Origin: Nocardia farcinica
Lineage (GTDB): Bacteria > Actinomycetota > Actinomycetes > Mycobacteriales > Mycobacteriaceae
Direction of reading: 5' to 3'
DNA: 64,000 nucleotides
Assembly (NCBI RefSeq): GCF_001182745.1
Contig: NZ_LN868939.1
Coordinates: forward strand, 2,480,001-2,544,000
A program made the translations under genes and the position numbers. This document shows, piece after piece, positions 35,408-42,206 of the stretch. Position 1 is the first letter of the stretch; each line of letters starts with the position of its first letter. Under the pieces are notes generated by a model. It saw only the letters and a list, made by a program, of their open reading frames with translations, was not told the origin of the DNA and made no database searches.

Positions 35408-35451
35408 CGCCGAACCATTCGCCTTGTAAGCGAAAGGTCGACGGTTCGGCG
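35408..35451 (+). other. Two-level hairpin resembling part of tRNA-Thr(UGU)
   Basis: Inner stem TTCGC / GCGAA (35418-35434) closes a seven-base loop CTTGTAA with a UGU anticodon, followed by AGGTC and GACGGTTCG as in the variable loop and T-arm of a threonine tRNA. The 5' half and acceptor stem are missing. An outer 9-bp pair CGCCGAACC / GGTTCGGCG encloses it. It could be an old tRNA-derived attachment site or simply a structured terminator after the gene at 34740. Confidence 0.35.
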
Positions 35452-35681
35452 ACACCGGACTCACCTGCCAGGCCGAGTTCGGCGGCTGGCGTCACCGCGG
35501 GCTACCCCCGAATGTCTTTGGGCCCCTTGCCATCGCGGATGCGGGCGATGTACTCGCGGGTGAAGTCGCTGTATCGGGCGATCGCGGACGGGCCGACCTG
35601 CGCACCAGCACCGCCGCGTCCGCGGTCCGGCGCGAGCTCACCGGCGCGGTCGAGCAGGTCCTCACCGACCACCAGGCCGCG

Positions 35682-36146
35682 GTGCCCGCCCAGGCCGCCG
35701 CCGCGGCCCGCGACGCCGCACGCGAGCTCGGCCACACCGTCTACACCGTGGCCAGCGGCATGACCCAGGGCGTCAAGCTCGCCCGCGAGCAGTTCCTCGT
35801 CCAGCGCGCGGCGCTGGGCCGCAGTCTGGCCGGCACCGGCATCGACGCCGAGACCAAACAGCAGCTCCGCGGTGCGGTCAACGCCAGCGCGGCCCGCTCG
35901 GCCGAGCTGGGGCAGGTCGCCGACCAGCGCCGCCGCGGCTGGGAGTCGCGCACCGCCGCTGTGGTCGCTCAGCGCGATGACCGCCTGGCCCAGCGCCAGG
36001 CCGTCGCCGCCACCCGGGGCGGACGCAGCCCGCGCATCGGCCACCAGGCCGCCGCCCGCGAGGGCGCCGAGAAGACCGCCTCACCCGCGCAACCCCGACG
36101 GACCCCGGCCCAGCGGCCGGTGAGCTCGGCGGAGGTCGGGCGATGA
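35682..36146 (+). CDS. 5'-truncated copy of the island coiled-coil protein
   Basis: 154 residues from GTG 35682; the frame is open upstream to about 35460 without a convincing start, so this is probably a fragment. Residues 15-110 (HTVYTVASGM, then LGRSLAGTGIDAETKQQLRG and WESRTAAVVAQRDDRLAQRQ) match the C-terminal third of the 318-aa protein encoded at 61572-62528 on the other strand: shared Y-VASG, LGR-L--G---ETK, R-W--RT and RDD--AQ. The tail is Arg/Ala/Pro-rich. ATGA overlap with the next gene is also as in that copy. Helical; function unknown, possibly linked to conjugation. Confidence 0.5.
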   Translation: MPAQAAAAARDAARELGHTVYTVASGMTQGVKLAREQFLVQRAALGRSLAGTGIDAETKQQLRGAVNASAARSAELGQVADQRRRGWESRTAAVVAQRDDRLAQRQAVAATRGGRSPRIGHQAAAREGAEKTASPAQPRRTPAQRPVSSAEVGR

Positions 36147-36442
36147 CCGAGCTGGTCGACCTGTATGTGATCGCGCGCCTCGACGACGGGGACGCCGCCG
36201 CCGACCTCTACTCCTGCGAGGTCTACTACGACGCCGAGACCGGCACCTTCCACGGGCGCACCGTCGCGTCCTGGTGGGAGTCGGTGCGCCTCGACGGCGA
36301 GGTCGTGGCCAGCCTGGACGCCCTCGACCGGGCGCTGAGCGTGGCCGGGTACGCGCGGGTGGGGGACTGGCGCAAGCGGGTCACCAGCTCCGGCGCGGTC
36401 CGCTACTTCGCCGACGCGACCACCGGCATCGAGGAGCTGTAG
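36143..36442 (+). CDS. Small conserved island protein, 99 aa (copy 1)
   Basis: ATG 36143 overlaps the upstream stop (ATGA). The product is a compact alpha/beta protein: LVDLYVIARLDDGDAAADLY, SCEVYYDAETGTFHG, a WWESVRLDGE segment, a helix SLDALDRALSVAGYARVGDW and RKRVTSSGAVRYFADAT. It is clearly paralogous to the 102-aa protein at 61267-61575 (same order, shared VIAR-D, SC--YYDA-TGT, LD-LD-AL---GY, WRKRVT--GA-RYFA-AT). No family recognised. It precedes a terminator hairpin at 36470. Confidence 0.6.
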   Translation: MTELVDLYVIARLDDGDAAADLYSCEVYYDAETGTFHGRTVASWWESVRLDGEVVASLDALDRALSVAGYARVGDWRKRVTSSGAVRYFADATTGIEEL

Positions 36443-36469
36443 CCGCACCTTGACCGGTCGAAAGACTGG

Positions 36470-36501
36470 GCCCTCACCCGGAGCGGAATTCGGGTGAGGG
36501 C
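36470..36501 (+). terminator. Hairpin terminator
   Basis: Perfect 11-bp arms GCCCTCACCCG (36470-36480) and CGGGTGAGGGC (36491-36501) with a ten-base loop, 28 bp after the stop of the 99-aa gene. Confidence 0.75.
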
Positions 36502-36635
36502 TCAGCTATGGTCTCAGGTGCTGTAGGCCACTGAGGGGCTGCTTGCACGGAAATTCGCGCTGCCCCTTCTGTATTGGCGAGCTGTCTGCTGGGGATCACA
36601 GCGGCCCTGTCTGCAGGCAGTTCTAGGATTGCTCG

Positions 36636-37316
36636 GTGGATCAGAACGCGGCGAAACGCGCCATCGTGGATGACGCCTACCGACGTAGCCGCGGGCCGGT
36701 AGCCTTCCTCGACGAGTCGTACCAGGTCCCGGATCCGGTAGTCGCGCCAGCAGAGACGTTCTACATCTTCACCGCCGTGGTTGTGGAGTTCGACCAGATG
36801 GACGAGCTGCGCGAAGGCCTGGTCGAGATCGCCGATAGCACCTGGTGGCACACCACCAAGGCACTGATGGACGACGACGGCCGCGCCAGGACCCGCGACA
36901 TGCTCGAATTCCTCGGCGAAGGACCCGAGACCTGCATCATCGCGTTCCAGGTCCCTGTCGACGGTGGCGATCATGACGGAGAGATAGCACGCCGCGCGTG
37001 CTACCGGGGCCTGGCGATCGAGCTGGCCGCCGGCCGCGCCAACGCATGGGATCCGGTGGATCTGTTCGTGCTGGAGGAACGCAACCAGCAAAACTTCCGC
37101 TCCAAGGACAAGCTCAACCACAAGGAGCTGATCGCGGAGAAGCAGATCCCGCAGCCGACCCGGCTGCTGCAGACCTCACCAGCGGTGGAGCGGCTGCTGT
37201 GGCTTCCGGACCTGGTCTCTTCGGCCTATCGCCGCTCGCTCACCCATTCCGACGAGACGAAGACACTGTTCGAGGTGGTCAGGGATCACGTGCACTTCGT
37301 GAACCCCGTCGACTGA
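36636..37316 (+). CDS. DUF3800-like protein
   Basis: 226 residues from GTG 36636. The FLDESY motif at 24-29 after a short N-terminal helix is the hallmark of DUF3800, an RNase H-like fold found next to restriction and defence genes; later acidic/basic blocks (VDLFVLEERNQQNFRSKDKL, then WLPDLVSSAYRRSL with the family's D-x-x-SSA-type motif) agree. Probably a nuclease or nuclease-like effector, but activity is not established. About 190 bp of AT-richer non-coding sequence follows, up to the DUF6011 gene on the other strand. Confidence 0.65.
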   Translation: MDQNAAKRAIVDDAYRRSRGPVAFLDESYQVPDPVVAPAETFYIFTAVVVEFDQMDELREGLVEIADSTWWHTTKALMDDDGRARTRDMLEFLGEGPETCIIAFQVPVDGGDHDGEIARRACYRGLAIELAAGRANAWDPVDLFVLEERNQQNFRSKDKLNHKELIAEKQIPQPTRLLQTSPAVERLLWLPDLVSSAYRRSLTHSDETKTLFEVVRDHVHFVNPVD

Positions 37317-37508
37317 AGCGGCCTCAGATACGGAGCAGCCCCCGGCTGCCGTAGCTACACCGAGGGCCAGACCAGCTATCGCGACCTAGGTCGGGAACAC
37401 CAGTTCCTTGCTCACGTACACCATAACACTGTTTCCGTGCGTTTTATTGCCGAGTTCTGCTGATCGCATCACAATCTATTTCCCCAGGTAGATGCCCTGG
37501 GCAGGTGT

Positions 37509-37691
37509 TCACGCAGCAAAGTCGAACAGTGTCAGCTCGACTGCGGCCGCAGCGCGATGCTCGGCGCGCTCGCGGATCGCACAGGTTGGGCCAATGCCGT
37601 CTGCAATCGACTTCGCGGACAGAAGCCAACCCCGGCAGCGGCGGCAGTGTGCCACGAGTCTGACCTCTGGACGATCCTCAGATCTGGGCAT
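37509..37691 (-). CDS. DUF6011-type small zinc-binding protein, 60 aa
   Basis: ATG 37691. The core HCRRCRGWLLSAKSIADGIG followed by PTCAIRER has the CX2C...GIGPxC pattern of DUF6011, a small Zn-ribbon common on actinobacterial plasmids and phages. Leu/Phe-rich C terminus (LTLFDFAA). The region around it is lower in GC than the core genes, in keeping with transfer. Function unknown. Confidence 0.55.
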   Translation of the reverse strand: MPRSEDRPEVRLVAHCRRCRGWLLSAKSIADGIGPTCAIRERAEHRAAAAVELTLFDFAA

Positions 37692-37764
37692 GCATACCCC
37701 TCACCTCCGAGCGCGATGCAGAGAAAGCGTGACATGGGGCACCGACAGATCCGTGCTAGAGCAC

Positions 37765-38130
37765 CTACTTGCGCGAGGGTCCGACCGAGGGGAGATAGGT
37801 GCACCACTGTTCCAGGACCTCGTTGTCAAGCAGCTTCCTGGCGACCGGCATGTCCACGTCGTGAGGAACCGCGGTCACGACAGTCTCGCGATGATCCGGA
37901 TCGTTCGCGGGTGCGTAGAACCAGTGCGCGACGTCGACGACCTTCACTGACAGCGGCAACTGCGGGACCTCGAAGTACAAACGCTCACCGATTCGAGGAG
38001 CTGTCAACCCGTTCACCGTGATGGTGACGACCTCGTCGGTCTCGTGAGAGATGACGATCGTGAGCGAGTAGCGGACAGGTCCGCTCGGCGTCGGATCGGT
38101 GCTGGCGGTATCAGTTGCGTCAGAGGTCAT
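37765..38130 (-). CDS. Hypothetical protein, 121 aa
   Basis: ATG 38130 behind GAGGATAGCCAG. Thr/Asp/Pro-rich N-terminal 20 residues, then a beta-rich domain (VRYSLTIVISHETDEVVTIT, GERLYFEVPQLPLSVKVVDV, HRETVVTAVPHDVDMPVARK) and a final helix LLDNEVLEQWCTYL. The pattern of alternating hydrophobic residues suggests a small beta-sandwich. Not assigned to any family. Flanked by DUF6011 and TIGR02391 genes on the same strand, about 70 and 145 bp away. Confidence 0.5.
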   Translation of the reverse strand: MTSDATDTASTDPTPSGPVRYSLTIVISHETDEVVTITVNGLTAPRIGERLYFEVPQLPLSVKVVDVAHWFYAPANDPDHRETVVTAVPHDVDMPVARKLLDNEVLEQWCTYLPSVGPSRK

Positions 38131-38274
38131 CTGGCTATCCTCGCGTGCCAGTGCGCACTTACACAGCGATTTTCACGAGCACTCGGCAGGCCACCCGGCC
38201 AATCGTGGTTGCCCGGCAAGTTCGTCACCGCCCGGCTCGGTCCGGGCAGTGACTCGCCAGGCGCGCCGACGGCC

Positions 38275-39162
38275 TTAGGTCTGACCGGTTTCGATCTGCG
38301 GCGCTTCGACTCGATCACAGGTGTCGACCCATCTGGCGAGCAGGCTCAGGGCTCCGAGCCGTTCGAGTGCGTCCTGCTCGGACATCTTCTCCGTCGAGTG
38401 GGCTGCGCTGTTCCGAATTGTCATCTGGGCGCCGGGCGCGAATTGCCTCAGCCCGTCGTTCATCGACTTAACATCGCGGTCATCAGGTTCACCCGGCCAG
38501 CGCAGACGGATCTCTCCTGGTTTGGCAGGTGCGTTGGAGAACGCCTGCTGCCACAGCGGGGTTTCTGCGATGTCCCGACGTTTGACGAGGGTCTTCACCT
38601 TGTCGACCAGCGCCTCTGCAGCCGCAGCTACTGCCTCGCGATAGTGCCCGTCATTCCACAGAGGTCGAGCCGCACCCCAAACCGTGGGGTGCATGCCGGC
38701 GGGACCGGCCGGGCGCGGCTGCTCTACCTTTGCTGCCTCGATCATCTCGTCGAGCGCACCGATGATCTGTCCGCAGGCGATCAGCACATTCTCCGGTTCC
38801 AGCACGGGTTTGGGCTGAGAGACAGAGGACCACGCGGCGATCGGGTCGATAGTGTGGGAACTGCCCTCGACGGCGAACACGACACCGGTGAGGCGTGCAG
38901 CCCGCCGAGCACGGCCTGCGGCCTCGGCGACTCGCTCCGCGACTTCGGTCACCCGCTCGGGAGCGACATCATTACGCCGCGTGACAGCGGGAACTAGCCC
39001 GCGACCGAATGCGGACTCGTTCGGAACATGTAACGCGAGGAACTCTCGAAACTCGCTCCGGAACTCGCGCACCGCGTCTTGGGTGGTGCGCAGGTAGTCA
39101 GGATCTTGTGCTGCGTCCATGGTGCCCACGATCATGCCTCTTCCGGTGAGCGAAACCATCAT
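38275..39162 (-). CDS. TIGR02391 family protein
   Basis: 295 residues if the ATG at 39162 is used; ATG 39135 (directly behind GGAAGAGG) and 39120 are alternatives. The C-terminal ~130 residues carry the TIGR02391 signature: MHPTVWGAARPLWNDGHYRE, AVAAAAEALVDKVKTLVKRR, MNDGLRQFAPGAQMTIRNSA and AHSTEKMSEQDALERLGALS. These proteins (Ymh-like) accompany restriction-modification or abortive infection loci and may be HEPN-like (note RNSAAH, an RNxxxH motif). The N-terminal part is helical and Arg/Ala-rich. A defence role is inference from the family and the island setting. Confidence 0.65.
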   Translation of the reverse strand: MMVSLTGRGMIVGTMDAAQDPDYLRTTQDAVREFRSEFREFLALHVPNESAFGRGLVPAVTRRNDVAPERVTEVAERVAEAAGRARRAARLTGVVFAVEGSSHTIDPIAAWSSVSQPKPVLEPENVLIACGQIIGALDEMIEAAKVEQPRPAGPAGMHPTVWGAARPLWNDGHYREAVAAAAEALVDKVKTLVKRRDIAETPLWQQAFSNAPAKPGEIRLRWPGEPDDRDVKSMNDGLRQFAPGAQMTIRNSAAHSTEKMSEQDALERLGALSLLARWVDTCDRVEAPQIETGQT

Positions 39163-39330
39163 AGTTTTGGCTGGACGAAGCGGCTGTTGCAGAACGGATC
39201 CTCCTGGGCGACTAGGCCGAGAGCAGATCAGAACCCCGGCCCGCAGCCCAACTGGATTCGGGGCCGACATCCGCGTCGGTCCCGATATGGTTGGCGCGCA
39301 GCGACCTCTGCTGATGACTGGAGTGATCGG

Positions 39331-39642
39331 ATGCTGTGTGCGCATCGCCAGGGCTGGATCCTGTGTGCGGTGAGTGGCGCCACCCAGCAGGAAGTCCCGA
39401 CCTGCTGGGACTGCGCCAACGCGGTCCGCGACGCCCTGGCGAGCGTGACCGGTGAGCACGTCGTCCTCGAGTCCACGGCCGGCGACGACCACGAACCGCC
39501 GGGGCCGGGACCGAAACCGCTCGCACGGTCCCGCCCCGGCGGCACCCCGCCCCCGCCACGCGCCGCAGGGCGCCGAGGGGATCGCCGGTTCGACGGTGGC
39601 CTGCCCGCACCGGCCCCGCCGGAGGTCGGCCTGCCGTCCTGA
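39331..39642 (+). CDS. Hypothetical Cys-containing protein, 103 aa
   Basis: ATG 39331, with GGAGTGATCGG directly upstream. The first half is compact, with a possible zinc site: Cys3, His5, Cys12 and the CWDC pair at 29-32 (MLCAHRQGWILCAVSG, then EVPTCWDCANAVRDALA). The second half is Pro/Arg/Gly-rich and probably disordered. Unknown family. It is divergent from the TIGR02391 gene and convergent with the membrane protein gene at 39730. Confidence 0.45.
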   Translation: MLCAHRQGWILCAVSGATQQEVPTCWDCANAVRDALASVTGEHVVLESTAGDDHEPPGPGPKPLARSRPGGTPPPPRAAGRRGDRRFDGGLPAPAPPEVGLPS

Positions 39643-39729
39643 TGTGGCCGGCGATGTTCGGCTGCGCGAGCAGCTTCCGGGTCCCGTGCGGACGGCGGTG
39701 TACCGCCGTCCGCGAGCCTCGGTTCGATG

Positions 39730-40119
39730 TCAGCGGGCGTTCGCGCGCTTGCGCCAGGCCCGGAAGGCGACCGCGATCGCGGCGCCGAGGGCGGAGATGA
39801 CCGCGGCGCTGGGGCTGGCGCACAGCACGATCGCCACGAACGTGGTCAGGATCAGCGCGAGGGCGACCAGGTCCGCGACCATCACCGCCACCGGTGCGCC
39901 ACCAGCGGGGTCCGTCTCGTGCGCGGACCCGGCCGGGTCCCCGCTGGCGGCGGTGGCGACCTCGAGCAGGCGCAGCGGTGCGGTATCGGTGCGCGCGAGT
40001 GCCGGGTAGCCGGGTGCGTGGCATTTTTCGCATCCGGCCGCGGGCTGCAGCCGCGGCCCCGCCGCCTGGTCGGGGCGCGGATTTTTGCCGTCTCTGCGAC
40101 GGTTCTTCGAACTAGGCAT
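39730..40119 (-). CDS. Hypothetical membrane protein with CEKC motif, 129 aa
   Basis: ATG 40119. Basic N terminus (SSKNRRRDGKNPRPDQ), a CEKCHAPGYPALA motif that could bind zinc or heme, a helix, then one or two membrane segments (VAVMVADLVALALILTTFVA and AAVISALGAAIAVAF) and a basic tail (RAWRKRANAR). Not recognised. It is divergent from the HTH+S1 gene at 40289, with about 170 bp between the starts; they may share regulation. Confidence 0.5.
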   Translation of the reverse strand: MPSSKNRRRDGKNPRPDQAAGPRLQPAAGCEKCHAPGYPALARTDTAPLRLLEVATAASGDPAGSAHETDPAGGAPVAVMVADLVALALILTTFVAIVLCASPSAAVISALGAAIAVAFRAWRKRANAR

Positions 40120-40288
40120 GCAACCACCATGCGCACTCTGACCTGCGAAAATGCTCGTCGGAGGCGCGCGGGAGGCACGCTGGAGGCGGGCGCGTGCCTC
40201 AATGGCTGCTCACGGGATCCGCGGCTCGGGCAACATGTTGAGCCGCAGCGGCAGCCGTGCGGCAGCGTCGCGAAAGGTGGGTATCTGG

Positions 40289-41680
40289 ATGGAGCACTCC
40301 AACGGGCGGGAGACCCTGTCGCGGGAGCTGCGGACGCTGCGAGATCTGCTTGGTCGCCGGGTCACCGAAACCGATTTGGTCGACATGGCCAACGAGGTGT
40401 TGAACGCCGACCACCGCGAGGAGTTCCGTCGGATCCAGGCGGCCAGGACCGCCGGGGGCTTGCCGCCGGCCAGGCCCAAACCCTTGCCCGTGCCGATCAG
40501 GACCCGCCGTGCCATCAACAACTGGATCAACAAGGGCACGGTGCCGAAGTGGCCGCATCTGTGGGCCGTGGTCCGGGTGATACACCGGGAGCTGCTGCCG
40601 CCGCGCAACCCTGACGAAGGGTTCTGGAAGACCCTGCACGCCGACGCCATCGCCACACCCCGGCAGCCGCGCAACGACCCACCATCGCCACCGCCACCGC
40701 TGTCACCGGGTCGGCAGGACCAGACCGAGGACGAATCTCTGCCGCCGTTGCCTCAGCCGGTCGAGCCAGCACCGGAACCCATCGCGCCGACGACGCACGA
40801 TGCTGCCGGTGCGAGCAAACGTGACCGGCGGGCTGCGGCGGCACGGCAACGGCGCCTGCTGCCCCCGCGTGTGGTCGACGCGCGGGCGCGGCTGCGTCAA
40901 CTGCGGTTCGGGGATGTTGTCGACGGCATCGTCACCAGCGTTCAAGCCGAAGGCATCCACCTCGTCACCAGCGGCGGGATCCAGGGGTTCGTGCCGTGCT
41001 TCGAGATCAACGCCGCACGCGATGCCGACCTGCGCGGCCACCTGGTGCCGGGTGCGGGAATCACCGCGTCCTTTCTGAGGGAGACCGACGGCTACGTCGC
41101 CGAACTGTCGGTGCGCCGATACCGGTGTGAGCAGATCTGGGAGCAGATCGAGCGGCTCCACCAGATTCGCGGCATCGTCCAGGGTGAGGTGATCCATGTC
41201 GCCGCCAACGGTCTGCACCTGGCCGTACACGGGGATGTGCGGGGAGTCCTTCCCTGGGCACACGTGCTGCTCAACGACCGCGATGAAGTACCGGCCCTCG
41301 GTGAGACCGTTTCGGCCCGGGTCCGCGGCGCGAATCGGCAGCGCCACACGGTGCTGCTCACCCGGCGGCGCATCCTCGACTACGGCGGGGTCCGAAAGGC
41401 CGCCGACACCTACGACCCCGAAGTCGAGCGGGCCGCGCAACAACTCCAGGCCGAGCTCGGCGACACCGTCGAGCTCCCACACATGTTCGGGGACCTGTAC
41501 GTCATCTCCCCCGACCAGGTCGCAGACTTACTGCCGCTGATCACCCCCGCCGAGGTGCGGCTCCTCTGCGCGGCCATGCCCCAGGAGTGGAGCGGAGATG
41601 TAGACCTCGAGGAAGTGGTCGTCCGGCTCGAACGCGCCAGACAGAGGCTCCTGCCACGATCCGCTGATCACAGGCCCTGA
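40289..41680 (+). CDS. Novel-architecture HTH plus double S1-domain protein
   Basis: 463 residues from ATG 40289 (AAAGGTGG upstream). Residues 1-120 are helical and resemble an XRE/DnaB-like HTH module (ETLSRELRTLRDLLGRRVTE ... TRRAINNWINKGTVPKWPHL). A Pro-rich linker follows (130-200). Two OB-fold S1-like repeats come next: GDVVDGIVTSVQAEGIHLVT with GFVPCFEI, and RGIVQGEVIHVAANGLHLAV with GVLPWAHV. The C terminus is an acidic helical domain (EVERAAQQLQAELGDTVELP). S1 repeats bind RNA, so a regulator or effector acting on RNA or ribosomes is possible. No known protein of this layout comes to mind. Confidence 0.6.
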   Translation: MEHSNGRETLSRELRTLRDLLGRRVTETDLVDMANEVLNADHREEFRRIQAARTAGGLPPARPKPLPVPIRTRRAINNWINKGTVPKWPHLWAVVRVIHRELLPPRNPDEGFWKTLHADAIATPRQPRNDPPSPPPPLSPGRQDQTEDESLPPLPQPVEPAPEPIAPTTHDAAGASKRDRRAAAARQRRLLPPRVVDARARLRQLRFGDVVDGIVTSVQAEGIHLVTSGGIQGFVPCFEINAARDADLRGHLVPGAGITASFLRETDGYVAELSVRRYRCEQIWEQIERLHQIRGIVQGEVIHVAANGLHLAVHGDVRGVLPWAHVLLNDRDEVPALGETVSARVRGANRQRHTVLLTRRRILDYGGVRKAADTYDPEVERAAQQLQAELGDTVELPHMFGDLYVISPDQVADLLPLITPAEVRLLCAAMPQEWSGDVDLEEVVVRLERARQRLLPRSADHRP

Positions 41681-42056
41681 TCACGCGGTGAATCAGATGG
41701 TCGGATGCGGACCGGTATGTCCGTCGATCCGTATCCGACGTCTGACTTTCTGCCATTACGGCGTGCCCGCTAAGGCACCCTGAGTATATCGCCTGCGTCC
41801 GTTGGAGGGCTGAGAGACCGACCTGCGCCGGGCGTGCCTCGCGGCCCGGCACGGCCGGGTTCGGCTGACCGAATGGCTCAGTGGACTTCACCCTGCGCGT
41901 GCCGCCCAGCAGGGGGTCGGGGAACATCGGCGACAAAAGTCACGGTAAGACGTTGCCGCAAATAGCCGCACACTATGTGCGGCATCGCGGCGGCCGAGCT
42001 GGAGAAGCGGCCGAGCAGCCAGTGGTCGACTCGCGAAACTATGTGCGGTAGGACTC
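41681..42056. other. Intergenic region ending at the transposon; orphan recombination site
   Basis: No gene found in 376 bp. At 41954-42050 it contains a site built like the one in the tnpI leader: inverted half-sites TGCCGCAAATAG (41954-41965) and CTATGTGCGGCA (41973-41984), and a third half-site CTATGTGCGGTA (42039-42050) in direct orientation 66 bp from the second. The transposon inverted repeat starts six bases further on, where a recombinase gene would be expected. Confidence 0.6.
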
Positions 42057-42110
42057 GGGGTCCCGGTAGTAATGGCGCAAAAAACAACGAGGTTCGCGTA
42101 GCGCCTGGTC
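42057..42110 (+). repeat. Transposon left inverted repeat
   Basis: 54 bases starting GGGGTCCCGGTAGTAATGGC and ending GCGCCTGGTC; one mismatch (T versus C at the 11th base) to the reverse complement of 47828-47881. The GGGG start is typical of Tn3-family ends. Confidence 0.9.
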
Positions 42111-42206
42111 GGCGGTGATTTCTCGGTTCGGGCTGCTGGGGCCGGGGTGGTTGGTGCTTGGCTTGGCTGCCGATGAGGTTGGTCGGCGTTTTGGAGGCTG
42201 GGGTTC

